NCBI GenBank assembly: GCA_037355855.1
Contig: CM074765.1
Location: 2,914,001 to 2,978,000 of the forward strand
From: Pseudo-nitzschia pungens
Lineage: Eukaryota; Bacillariophyta; Bacillariophyceae; Bacillariales; Bacillariaceae
DNA length: 64,000 nt
Reading direction: 5' to 3'
The notes beneath the pieces are model-generated. The model was not told the origin of the DNA. It was given only the letters and a program-made list of their open reading frames with translations, and ran no database searches. Every line of letters starts with the position of its first letter. Within the stretch, counting starts at the first letter, position 1. Below are positions 40,978 to 50,836 of this stretch, piece after piece. The position numbers and the translations under genes were made by a program.

Positions 40978-41736
40978 TCATTTTAGCTTTTCATCACTTT
41001 CACAATATATCTTGGAGAAGTTCACTGGGTATTCCATATATTGGTTGTTTGGTAGGTTGACTAGCAGACAGGCTTGTACTTCCTGATCTGCATTATGACA
41101 CAAGTGCTGGAATAGATTGGGGAACTCAGTTAGAAACAGTTCTTCATCTTGCTTGGGGAATTCAAGTTTCAGAAAATTGATTAAGGTGCCCTTTTCAAGG
41201 GCTTCTTTCTTGTGGATCCATTCTGGGGAGCCTGGAGAAGTCATTAGCAAGAACATTCTTCTTGCCTTCCACATAGGTGAGGTTGACACCAAATTCTTCA
41301 AGGAATAGTCTCCACCGGGGACTTCTCTTTGGACTGACAGAGTTTGGAAGGTAAGGTTCTTGTGGTCAGTGTAAACGTTAATGACACCACCAAGGAGCAT
41401 TTTTCTGTACTCCTTGCAACACAAAACTAATGCAAGGAGTTCTTTTTCCATAGTAGTATAATTCTTTTGGGCATCAGATAGTTTCTCGGACCAGTATGCA
41501 ATAGACTTGCCATCTTGTAGTATACCAGTGCCAAGCTGTAAGCCTCTGGTCTGAGGCATCAGTGTACAGTTCGAAGTGCTTGTTAAGGTCTGGATAGGTG
41601 TTCAGTGCATCTGCTGCCACCATTGCTTTAATCTCTTCAAAGGCTTTGTCTTGCGCAGGACCCCAAGTGAAAGCTGAGGGAGCTTTGCGTTGCTTGCCTT
41701 TGATGGCAGCTGCTTGAGGAGTCTTGGGGGTCCCAC
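40978..41736 (-). pseudogene. Ty3/gypsy pol fragment (RNase H to integrase side)
   Basis: The fragment shares DGKSIAYWSEKLSDAQKNY, MEKELLALVLCCKEYRKML and VYTDHKNLTFQTLS with element A pol. It therefore covers the RNase H domain and the linker to the integrase. It is frameshifted and ends abruptly against an LTR piece at about 41737. It is a remnant of an A/B-type element. Confidence 0.75.
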
Positions 41737-42000
41737 AGAATGGTTGAATACTTTACGAGATGGGAATGATTCTTTGAGTATGGAATGAATGATCGAATAA
41801 TGATATATTATTCGGCGGGCATAATATCAATAATCGTCGAGTCATGGGACTCTTGATATTTATCTTGATATTTGTCAATATCCGTTGTATGTGTGTATAT
41901 ACCAACTATACATACATGAATACCATATATATTGGAGTACATGCGGGATTCAATAATCATTTAGAGTCTCTCGTAGGGATGCCTACGCCAGCCCGTCACA
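41737..42000 (-). repeat. Element B 3' LTR, truncated
   Basis: It aligns with the inner and terminal parts of the 5' LTR at 50202-50550 (TTGAATACTTTA, TATTATTCGGCGGGCATAA, GGAGTACATGCGGGATTCAA). It lacks the first ~90 bp and ends CGTCACA instead of TGTTACA. Confidence 0.75.
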
Positions 42001-43083
42001 TAGTTCCCCAATGATTAGGTGAAGTTTGCATGTGGTTCAATACAATAGGTTTGGAGTTGAAGTTCAGTACAATACGTTTGGAAAAGAGATATGCCTGTTC
42101 GGAGAACCGGTTGCAGATGATGTATGCCCTTTGAGATATTTCAGAAGATATATGGTAATGTAGATTGAAGTGGGATTGAAGAAGGTTCTTCGTGATACTG
42201 AAAATCGAAGATTTTTGTTTCTTGTTCTTGAGAAGGTTCGTAAAGACATGGTGAAAATAGACAAAGAGTCGAAGAAAATAGACAAAGAGTCGAAGAAAAT
42301 TCTTTTCCTCCCCCAACTGTGATGTACCTTTCGGGGTAGTGGAGCTGATTTGAAAATCGGTGGATTTGGAAAGTGATTGCTCTCGGTAGGCATAAAAACA
42401 CCTCCTGTTGTAATAGGAGTTAATATAGGTAGGTGAAAAGCCGGAGCGTTGGATGTGTTGCTTGCTGTATCTGCGATTGTATGTGTTTAAAAGCAGAGAG
42501 GGGACGCATTGTTAGTGACGTTATGAGTCATTTAATTCATTCGCCATTTGCCGGATACTTTGCCGGTCTTTGTTTGGGTATATTTGCAGCAGTATACTGG
42601 AGTTTAGAATTTTGTACTTCCAGAGCACCTCTGTGGGTGTAGAATATGGATTTTGTGGGATTGCTCCGGTTATTTCTGGAGCTCCCTGTGGACTATTTGC
42701 TTGTCCGGAACAAGGTTGGCCTTGTTGTTGCTGCTGTACTCTTTATCGATATCGGTATTTATTCGATTCGATTGATTGATTCATGGCTTTAGCGTCTGTA
42801 CCCTTTGCAATTAGTTCGCGTCCGAACCTTTTGCTGTTATTTGTATTTGCCATCTTTGAATCGTTTATTTTGTTTGGTTATTTGGTTGATTGTTGTTGCC
42901 GTCACTGTGGAGCGGTCTCGAGCGCATTGATTTAGTTCGAACATTTTGTTTGCAACAGGGCTCATCTCTGTAGGTTCCTTCCCCTCTTTTCTTGGGAGTT
43001 CTCCTCCATGCGTCTTCCCAGTCAGCAGGGCTGAGCTGGCATTCAGTTCCAGGGGAGCTGAAGGCACGGTGCTGGATACTGTG

Positions 43084-43400
43084 TGTAACACTCTAAGGTA
43101 GAAATTCGGAGTAGTATGAATAATTGTGTGTTATTTCACTTTACGAGATGGGATTGAAATTAAAGAGATGAAATAATGAGCGATGAGGTCATCGCGATCT
43201 CTTTGTATAATCTACATCCCTGTATATAACATATATTCTGTATGTAACCTTAATCGTACGATCGCTCTCTTCTGTATGCCCGTTCATACATACCGGATAT
43301 CCATACATGTATATCATACATATAGGTATCGATTGAATCCCATGTGGGATTCGGTTAATTATTAATTTGTAACACTACTAGCCTACGCTAGCATGTTACA
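43084..43400 (-). repeat. Element A 3' LTR (317 bp)
   Basis: It begins TGTAACACTCTAAGG and ends GCTAGCATGTTACA on the plus strand. It is the same length as the other LTR and showed no difference by eye. Confidence 0.92.
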
Positions 43401-43430
43401 TAGTGCCTCATGATTGAACAAATCCCACAG

Positions 43431-46400
43431 TTAAGCCGACCAGTGACTCATGGAGCAATCTGAGTCATTTGATTGGCTCAATTCGATATCTGCTGATTCA
43501 GCCGGTGTAGTCTCCGGCTGATTCAATTGACTTACTGTGGATTCATCCGATGGTTCTCGATACGGCGTAAGCTTTGGGATATTCACTGTTTCTATCACTG
43601 AGGGAGCTCTTTGCAGTTTTACAGTTCCATTTGCGTTGACTTGTGTGATTGGAAAGGGGTCTATCTTTCTAGGTTGGAGCTTGTCCGGATCCGGTTCTTG
43701 TATCCATACCTTATCATTCACTTGGAAGGTGAGATTGATTCTTTTGGCATTATCTCTGAGCAGATTCTTGTTAATCCCTTGTTGCCGGAGCTGTTGCAGA
43801 GCTAACAGGTTGGATGTTAGTGGCAGATCAATCAGCATGTCCCGATTGAATACTAGGGACCCTGGAGATGCCTGTAAGGCAGCGTTGACAGCACATCGAG
43901 AGGCATGCATGCAAGTTGCCAGGGCATTATCCATGAGCTGACTGGCTCTGGTGTTGACTTGAGGGGGATTCACATGAACTAGGACTCTGAGAATATCAGC
44001 AACTGTATGATGGACTCTTTCACAGATGGCGTTAGATTGGGGATTCTTCACTGTAGTGGGAATGGACTGAATCCCATACTGCTTGAGAGTAGTCTGGAAC
44101 TCAGCACCTAGAAACTCGCCACCATTGTCGTGAACGCATCTGATAGGTCTTGGGTATCTTGAAAGCCAACAGTTCTTGAATTGATCAGAGACATGCTGAG
44201 AAGATTTGTCTCTGATCCGGATGATTTCAAGTAGGTTGGTGACTGGATCAATACAAGTTAGGGCTTTGAAGTTGTAGTTCTTGCCCTGAGCTGTAATCTT
44301 CCATGGGCCTATAAGATCCACATGTATCTCGTTGAATGGAGCTAGTGGGGCTTCTTTTGGTGGTAGTTTGCCATACTTGGAGTGCTGGTTCTTGTACTTA
44401 ATGCAGCTGTCGGGGCAGATGTAAGTCTTGCAAAGATTGGATAGATTGTCGATGTAGAATCGTGAGGAGATAGTTTGATATAGCCTGGTGGATCCACAAT
44501 GACCCAACAGAAGGTGATACCATTTGATGGTATCATTCGAGAGAGAACTTGGTATGTATATGCGCCAGTTGTCTGGGTTCGATTGGTTGGCATAGCAGAG
44601 GATATTATTGCCCTCTAATTCTTGGTAGAAGAAGGCTTTGGATTGAGTCTTGAACTTGATGGTAGGGTCTTTCTGTTGATGGAGATAGATATTTGAATAG
44701 TTCACCGGGCATTCTAGGTCTTGGTTATTTGGTAGGTTAACTAGACACTCATTGTTCAGCAAGCAGGATTGTAATTCCTGGTCTGCATCATTGCATAAGT
44801 GCCGGAATAGGTTGGGGAACTCTGTTAAAAACAGTTCTTCATCTTGTTTAGGAACTTCAAGTTTCAAGAAATTGATTAAGGTGCCCTTTGAGAGGGCTTT
44901 CTTCCCTTCAGTAGGTGGATCCATCCTGGGTAGTCTGGAGAAAGTATCGGCAAGAACATTCTTCTTGCCTTCAACATAGCTGAGGTTGACACCAAATTCT
45001 TCGAGGAATAGTCTCCATCGGAGGACTCGTTGGACTGAAAGGGTTTGGAAGGTTAGGTTCTTATGGTCAGTGTATACATTGATAACACCACCAAGTAGCA
45101 TTTTTCTGTACTCTTTGCAGCAGAGTACGATTGCAAGGAGTTCTTTCTCCATAGTAGTATAGTTCTTCTGGGCATCAGATAGTTTCTTAGACCAGTATGC
45201 AATAGGCTTGCCATCTTGTAGTATAGCAGCACCAAGTTGCAGGTCTGAGGCATCAGTGTACAGTTCAAAGGGCTTGTTAAGGTCTGGATAGGTGTTCAGC
45301 GCATCCGCTGCCACCATTGCTTTCATCTCTTGAAAGGCTTTATCTTGAGCAAGTCCCCAAGTGAAAGCTGAAGGAGCTTTTCTTTGCTTGCCTTTGATGG
45401 CAGCTGCTTGAGGAGTCTTTTGCTTGGGGGTTCCGGTGATATCAAAGAGAGGAGCTAGGACATGAGACCTGCGAGGCCACATATCCCTGTAGTATCCTAC
45501 TGCACCGAGGAAAGACTTGACTTGGGTAACAGTTCGAGGTCGGTCCATATGTAGAATGGCTTCAATCTTCTTTCGCCAAGGCTTAACTGCAGTGGGAGTC
45601 ATCCAATATCCAAGAAAGTCAGTTTCTTGTACAGCCCAGTCACACTTGAGTGGGTTGCATTTAAGTCCATTTTGGTTGAGCCGGTCTAAGATCTTGTCAA
45701 TGGTCTTCATGTGGAGGTCAAAGGATCCATTGGTCCAGACGCCAATATCATCAATGTACACAGTGCAGTCAGTGTCTTGTAGGATATCTTCCATAAGTTG
45801 CTGGGCAACATCTGGGGAGACTTTGACACCCATGGGAAGTCTCTGATACTCATAACATCCATAGGGAGTCACGATGGTACAGAGTTTCTTGCTTGCATCA
45901 TCCAGTTCAAAGCAGTAGTATTGCATAGACAAGTCAATCTTGGTGAAGTGAGTGTACTTGCCTCGCTTGTTCATGATATCCTGTATCCGGGGGATTGGAT
46001 AAGGACGTCTCTCAAGAAGTTCATTCAGTTCTCTGAAGTCTGATACCCATCTAACTCTGTTGTCCTTCTTTGGAACAATAAAGGTAGGGAATGCCCATTC
46101 AGCTGGTCCAGTGCATCTTTTGAGTACTCCATCATTACAAAGATTCTGGAGCTCCCTTTTGAATAGGTCTTCTCTTTTGTATGCAACTGGGTAAGGCTTC
46201 TTGTGTATAGGCTTGGATCTGGGCTTCAGTCTTAGAGAGATCTTCTTGTGTGGATACTTCCCTAATTCTCCATTGAAGACGTTAGGGTACTTGCTTAATA
46301 TTGCTTGGAACTGCTGCTGCTCTGTTGTGGACATGTGGGACTGTTGCTTGGCTACTGTCGATGGGTCTGTTTCTTGGTAGGCTCTGTCGAGTATGACTTT

Positions 46401-47327
46401 GGACTTGTATGGATTGGCAAAGGAGAGATCATCCGCAAAGAGTTCAGCATCCTCTAGTTCTTCCATGAGCATGGTGTGGTTGGTCTCATGATATAGGGAC
46501 GTGTCCTTCATAGGAATGGTTCGATCCATCCACTGAACTGCTCCTTCTTTGAATAGGAGATTGATCTTTGCTAGGTGGAGGAAGTCTCTGCCTAGTATCA
46601 AATCATATTTGCAGTTTGGGGAATGGAAGAGCCTTGCTTCTTGTTTGTCGATGGTGTAGTTGCCAAACTCTTGTAGCTTGACGTTCTTCATGATGATATA
46701 TTCTGTAGTATCAAAGCTGCCATTGGCTGTAGTGGTAAGGACTTGGTGTTTGCTTCTGATTGGTAGGGTTCCGAATGGTAGTGCTCTTTTGTTGATTAGA
46801 GTTCCGGAGGATCCACTATCTAGGAGTGCGAGTAGTGGTCTTGATTTTGTTGGTATGCCTTGTATGTACTGTACTGAAGTTAAAAGAATAGGAGCCACGT
46901 TGCTCTTGTTCGATGCCTGTTCTGCTGTATTTCCAGCAGTTGACAGCAGCTTTAAATAATTTTGCTCCAGCGCACCTCCTTTGGTGTAGTCTTTGGATTT
47001 TTGGGTATTGCAATAGAGATTTTTTGCTGTACCTGTGGACCAATTCCTTGCCAGGGACAAGAGTGGTCTATTTATTGCTGCTGTACTATTCTTTGCGTCG
47101 GTTGTACCCTTGGATCGATTCGTTTGTGTTCGATTCATATCCATTGTATCGTTCGTTCCGGAGAATCGAACTGTTTTTGTTGCTGCGTTCGCAGGCTTTG
47201 CTGAGCTTTCAACAGGAATACTCCATCCTGTAGGTTCCTTCCCCTCTTTATCTGGGAGATCTCCTCCATGCGTCATCCCAGACAGCAGGGCTGTGCTGGC
47301 ATCCAGTTCCTGGGGAGCTGGAGGCAA
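43431..47327 (-). CDS. pol: Element A Pol polyprotein (PR-RT-RH-IN)
   Basis: About 1298 residues, beginning at a TTG codon because it continues the gag frame after one UGA (47385-47387). Aspartic protease: ALLDSGSSGTLI. Reverse transcriptase: VRWVSDFRELNELL, TKIDLSMQYYCFELD, QRLPMGV and VYIDDIGVWT with the YIDD active site. RNase H: ELYTDASDLQLGAAI. Integrase: zinc-binding GH and CPDSCIKYK remnant, NEIHVDLIGPWK with the first Asp, CVHDNGGEFLG with the second Asp, and NPQSNAICERVH with the Glu. All catalytic residues are present, so the element may be competent. A short chromodomain-less tail follows the integrase. Confidence 0.92.
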   Translation of the reverse strand: MPPAPQELDASTALLSGMTHGGDLPDKEGKEPTGWSIPVESSAKPANAATKTVRFSGTNDTMDMNRTQTNRSKGTTDAKNSTAAINRPLLSLARNWSTGTAKNLYCNTQKSKDYTKGGALEQNYLKLLSTAGNTAEQASNKSNVAPILLTSVQYIQGIPTKSRPLLALLDSGSSGTLINKRALPFGTLPIRSKHQVLTTTANGSFDTTEYIIMKNVKLQEFGNYTIDKQEARLFHSPNCKYDLILGRDFLHLAKINLLFKEGAVQWMDRTIPMKDTSLYHETNHTMLMEELEDAELFADDLSFANPYKSKVILDRAYQETDPSTVAKQQSHMSTTEQQQFQAILSKYPNVFNGELGKYPHKKISLRLKPRSKPIHKKPYPVAYKREDLFKRELQNLCNDGVLKRCTGPAEWAFPTFIVPKKDNRVRWVSDFRELNELLERRPYPIPRIQDIMNKRGKYTHFTKIDLSMQYYCFELDDASKKLCTIVTPYGCYEYQRLPMGVKVSPDVAQQLMEDILQDTDCTVYIDDIGVWTNGSFDLHMKTIDKILDRLNQNGLKCNPLKCDWAVQETDFLGYWMTPTAVKPWRKKIEAILHMDRPRTVTQVKSFLGAVGYYRDMWPRRSHVLAPLFDITGTPKQKTPQAAAIKGKQRKAPSAFTWGLAQDKAFQEMKAMVAADALNTYPDLNKPFELYTDASDLQLGAAILQDGKPIAYWSKKLSDAQKNYTTMEKELLAIVLCCKEYRKMLLGGVINVYTDHKNLTFQTLSVQRVLRWRLFLEEFGVNLSYVEGKKNVLADTFSRLPRMDPPTEGKKALSKGTLINFLKLEVPKQDEELFLTEFPNLFRHLCNDADQELQSCLLNNECLVNLPNNQDLECPVNYSNIYLHQQKDPTIKFKTQSKAFFYQELEGNNILCYANQSNPDNWRIYIPSSLSNDTIKWYHLLLGHCGSTRLYQTISSRFYIDNLSNLCKTYICPDSCIKYKNQHSKYGKLPPKEAPLAPFNEIHVDLIGPWKITAQGKNYNFKALTCIDPVTNLLEIIRIRDKSSQHVSDQFKNCWLSRYPRPIRCVHDNGGEFLGAEFQTTLKQYGIQSIPTTVKNPQSNAICERVHHTVADILRVLVHVNPPQVNTRASQLMDNALATCMHASRCAVNAALQASPGSLVFNRDMLIDLPLTSNLLALQQLRQQGINKNLLRDNAKRINLTFQVNDKVWIQEPDPDKLQPRKIDPFPITQVNANGTVKLQRAPSVIETVNIPKLTPYREPSDESTVSQLNQPETTPAESADIELSQSNDSDCSMSHWSA

Positions 47328-47384
47328 GGTGATTGCTGGTTTTGGTGAAGCCGGGGGCTTCTTAGGCCGGGAGGCCTTGGAGAT

Positions 47385-48422
47385 TCAGGGGAGCCACACG
47401 AGTTCCCCATCAATGCTCCGTTCTGTTCTTCCACCATGGTTGGCATGGTACTCTTCAATCGCAGCGTCTCGGGCTGCATTGATGTGGGCTTGGAAGGTCT
47501 CGTTGCTTCCTGGTATCATAAGAGCGTGTGTATGAGTGTGGAAGGATTCAGTTTGATTTCCCGAGCCCTTGTTGTGGTTCTTAGAGAACAGGTTCTTGGG
47601 GCACTCAGACCAATCGTGGTTGTGACCGGGGATCCTGCAGGGATTGGACTTTTTCTTGTTCTGGTTCCCTTTGTGGTTGGAATTATTGCGCTTACGAGAG
47701 TTGCTGTTGTTCGAGCGCTTCTGCTGTTGTTTGTTGTTGTTCTTGTTGTATTTCTTGTTAGATTGGCGCTCGTGACAGCTCATGTGGTCCACTATGTATT
47801 GGACTGTGGTCCCTTCTTGGATTCCACTGTGGATAATGCCATAGCTCTCGATCCATGCTGAGGGAAAGGAATGGAGGAGGATGGTGAGTTTCTCCACTCT
47901 AGATAGAGGCGCGCTGCTCCCATCTAACTTCTGGGTGTATTTCATGAGGATAAGGATCCGGTCTGCATGCTCTTTGCATGTGACGGAAGGAGTCTTCCGG
48001 CATTCAGCGCTCCGAAGATAAGTATGCATGATGTCTCTAGCGTCTCTGGCGTTGCAGTAGAGCTTGGTGAAGTCTAGGAAGGCTTGGTCATATCCACCAA
48101 TCTCCTCTTGCTCGTATTGGTATTCTTCTGGATCCAGTGGGTCCTTTATCATGTCGTTCCACTTGCTTTGCGCGTCCGTGACGAGGCAGGGACTGAAGTG
48201 TGTGAGGTATACGTTGATTGGTAGTCTCAGGAGCTTTGCTGAGTTTCTGAAAGACTCCTCCACAAAGAGCAGTTCTTCTAATCCTCCGGTTTCAGTGAAC
48301 AGGGGGACTTTCATGCTGTCGGTTCGGTCCTCATCGACATTGTACAGGGTGAAGAGTTTTGGCTTGGTTCGATCGAAGGAGCTCTTGTAGGCAATAGGGG
48401 GGTCTCTGTAGATTCCGGCCAT
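47385..48422 (-). CDS. gag: Element A Gag
   Basis: 345 residues, starting MAGIYRDPPIAYKSSF. A capsid-like helical region (GGLEELLFVEESFRNSAKLL, DAQSKWNDMI) is followed by a basic Asn/Lys/Gln-rich segment. A CCHC-like knuckle follows (CRIPGHNHDWSEC; Cys, two His, Cys). The ORF stops at UGA 47385-47387, but the same frame stays open into pol. Confidence 0.85.
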   Translation of the reverse strand: MAGIYRDPPIAYKSSFDRTKPKLFTLYNVDEDRTDSMKVPLFTETGGLEELLFVEESFRNSAKLLRLPINVYLTHFSPCLVTDAQSKWNDMIKDPLDPEEYQYEQEEIGGYDQAFLDFTKLYCNARDARDIMHTYLRSAECRKTPSVTCKEHADRILILMKYTQKLDGSSAPLSRVEKLTILLHSFPSAWIESYGIIHSGIQEGTTVQYIVDHMSCHERQSNKKYNKNNNKQQQKRSNNSNSRKRNNSNHKGNQNKKKSNPCRIPGHNHDWSECPKNLFSKNHNKGSGNQTESFHTHTHALMIPGSNETFQAHINAARDAAIEEYHANHGGRTERSIDGELVWLP

Positions 48423-48567
48423 GGTTGAAGGAGTTAGTTGGATAAGGAGGTTGCTCTTGTCAGGGATACAGGTTGCCTCTCTTGTTGAGGCTGTTGCTTT
48501 GGTTTTCGTGAGAGTTCAGTACTGAATTCTACTACTGTTCCTACGTGAAAGCGGACAGTAATTACTG

Positions 48568-48884
48568 TGTAACACTCTAAGGTAGAAATTCGGAGTAGTA
48601 TGAATAATTGTGTGTTATTTCACTTTACGAGATGGGATTGAAATTAAAGAGATGAAATAATGAGCGATGAGGTCATCGCGATCTCTTTGTATAATCTACA
48701 TCCCTGTATATAACATATATTCTGTATGTAACCTTAATCGTACGATCGCTCTCTTCTGTATGCCCGTTCATACATACCGGATATCCATACATGTATATCA
48801 TACATATAGGTATCGATTGAATCCCATGTGGGATTCGGTTAATTATTAATTTGTAACACTACTAGCCTACGCTAGCATGTTACA
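48568..48884 (-). repeat. Element A 5' LTR (317 bp)
   Basis: Same sequence as 43084-43400. The inner edge is directly followed (toward lower coordinates) by the palindrome CAGTAATTACTG at 48556-48567, at the place where a primer-binding site would sit. Confidence 0.92.
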
Positions 48885-49983
48885 CTGTGATCCTTTGTTC
48901 ATTGTTGTTTGTTATGGTGGCTATGGTTGCCATTGGAGATTGCCATCGAAGTCTCTCTCGACGCATGCAATAGGATTCAATCGCTTGCTTTGCGTGGGCT
49001 TGGAGCGATTCCGTTGAAGCAGTGCTTCCAGTTCCATTGCTAGGAGTCATAGCAGTGCTGTTGTTGCTGCTTTTGCTCTTTTTGGAATCTTTATTCTTTG
49101 GGCATTCGGACCAATCGTGGTCATGACCTGGGATCCTGCAGGGATTGTTGTATTTCCTTTTGTTGGCGTTGTTGATCTCTGCTTGATCTCCATTCTGTTC
49201 TTCTTCTTCTGATTCAGCGTCGCTGTCACTGTCTGAATTAGAGCTGTTGCTGTCGGCGTCCGAATCAGAGTTGTTGCTGTCGGCGTCTGAATCAGAGCTG
49301 TTGTTATTGTCATCGGGATAGAGTGATCGGCATTTTGCTTGACGCTCTAAACAGCTCATATGATCCACGATGAATTGTATAGTGGTATCTTCTTGTATTC
49401 CTTGGTGGATTAGACCATAGCTGTTGATCCATTTGCTTGGGAAGCTATGTAGCAGAATGGTCTTGGCTTCTTTTGGTGATAGGTCAGTTCCATGTCCTTG
49501 GAGTCTTTTGGTATATTTGAAGAGAATCAGCATTTGGTCTGCATGGTCTTTGCATGAGATGTTGCTTGGTTTCTTGCATTCGGAGCTTCGGAGATAAGTG
49601 TGCATGATGTCTTTCGCATCTGTTGCATTGCAGTAGTCTTGCTTGATAAAGTCAATAATTGCTTGCTTGTATCCATTTTGTGTTAGTGGATATCGACGTT
49701 GGTTTGTTAAGTCTCCCCATTTTGTTTGCGCGTCAACAGAGAGACATCGATTGAAGTGAGTGACGTATTGGTTGACTGGTAGGCTTAGAAGCTTTGCGGC
49801 GTTCCTGAAGGCTTCTTCAACAAATAGGAATTCTTCTAGTCCTCCTCTGTTGGTGGATAGAGGGATCTTCATGCTGTCGGGGTTCCCATTGGCACGTGTG
49901 ATGGAGAGCTTGGTGAGTTTTGGTTTGTTTCTCTTGAATGAAGGGATGTAATTGATTGGAGGATCTATGTAGAGGCCTGCCAT
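48885..49983 (-). pseudogene. gag: Element B gag, interrupted by element A
   Basis: About 365 codons before the break, starting MAGLYIDPPINYIPSF, homologous to element A Gag. It has an Asp/Ser repeat region (SDADSNNSDSDADS) and a CCHC-like knuckle (CRIPGHDHDWSEC). Element A enters at ATC ACA G. The frame resumes at 43083 with TA TCC AGC and runs without a stop into sequence like the start of element A pol, to about 42837. In B, then, gag and pol were a single ORF. Confidence 0.75.
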
Positions 49984-50201
49984 GTTGATTCGTCGCGTTT
50001 GATCGATTCGGAGCGTTCGATCGTATCGGCGTTTCGTTCGTCATAGTTTACGTTCGATCGGTTGCAGATTTCAATCGACGTTGTTTCTTTTTTGCTTGTC
50101 AGGGTATCGATGTATCCCTGTTGTTTAGGATAAAGGTTGTTTTGGATTCAGTACTGAGTTCTTATCTTTGTCTTCTACTTTCAAGCGGACAGTAATTACT
50201 G

Positions 50202-50550
50202 TGTAACACTCTAGGGTAGAATTAGATGGAGTGGTACGCGATAGGTTAATAGATTGGTATTTTAAAGATGGATGATTAATAAATTGTGTTATGAAAGAGA
50301 ATGGTTGAATACTTTATGAGATGGGAATGATTCCTTGAGTATGGGATGAATGAACGATCGAATACTGATATATTATTCGGCGGGCATAATATCAATAATC
50401 GGCGAGTCATGTTTATCTTGATATTTGAATATCCGTTGTATGTGCGTATATACTGAACATACATACTTGAATACCATATATATTGGAGTACATGCGGGAT
50501 TCAATAATCGTTTATAGCCCTCGTAGAGTAACATACGGTAGCATGTTACA
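50202..50550 (-). repeat. Element B 5' LTR (349 bp)
   Basis: It begins TGTAACACTCTAGGG and ends GTAGCATGTTACA. The palindrome CAGTAATTACTG (50190-50201) abuts its inner edge, exactly as in element A. Confidence 0.85.
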
Positions 50551-50630
50551 GGACAATCGAGTGGCAGGGTGACTCCATTCCAATGAAAGGGATGGGGGAG
50601 CTCTCTGACCCGGACAAATGTGAGGCAGTA
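50551..50630 (+). pseudogene. 80-bp fragment of an element C-like pol
   Basis: It matches (with about a dozen differences) the inverse of 53630-53710 inside element C pol (shared GAGTGGCAGGG, GACAAATGTGAGGCAGTAT). It lies between the B 5' LTR and the C 3' LTR in the orientation opposite to C. Confidence 0.65.
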
Positions 50631-50818
50631 TTGCCATACCCCGGGTCTACTAGTGATTAGAATAGTAGTGACATGCAAATTGTGAGCTCTATTGGTTAGT
50701 CTATTTGCTACAGTTCTAAGAGCCCTCTGAATCGGCGATTCTGTCGACTCGCTGATTACTTTTATCCTTATCCTTAATCCAGTCCCGAACGGACTCGTGA
50801 GTGTTCTGGTGCACGGCA
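50631..50818 (-). repeat. Element C 3' LTR (188 bp)
   Basis: TGCCATACC...GCACGGCA. It has one extra C in the CCCCC run compared with the other copy. Confidence 0.88.
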
Positions 50819-50836
50819 TACTCCTCCATGGGACTG

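Larger units (their letters stand above)
43084..48884 (-). mobile_element. Ty3/gypsy element A, complete, inside element B
   Basis: 5801 bp with 317-bp LTRs (43084-43400 and 48568-48884) that read as identical and have TGTAACA...TGTTACA ends. A 5-bp target duplication CTGTG lies at 43079-43083 and 48885-48889. Domain order PR-RT-RH-IN places it in Ty3/gypsy. It splits the gag-pol frame of element B. LTR identity, intact pol and the TSD indicate a recent insertion. A single UGA separates gag and pol in the same frame. Confidence 0.92.
41737..50550 (-). mobile_element. Ty3/gypsy element B, internally deleted and split by element A
   Basis: Coding is on the minus strand. The 5' LTR is 50202-50550 and the truncated 3' LTR is about 41737-42000. 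Between them are a gag start (49983 down to 48885), element A (43084-48884), the continuation of gag-pol (43083 down to about 42430), and a 3' inner region from 42001 beginning TAGTTCCCCAATGATTAGG. Protease, RT, RNase H and integrase are missing, so B was probably already defective. Its Gag is homologous to that of A. Confidence 0.7.

Noticed and set aside
43183..48849. Two identical 60-codon ORFs at 43183-43365 and 48667-48849
   Set aside because: They are inside the two LTR copies of element A and identical for that reason.
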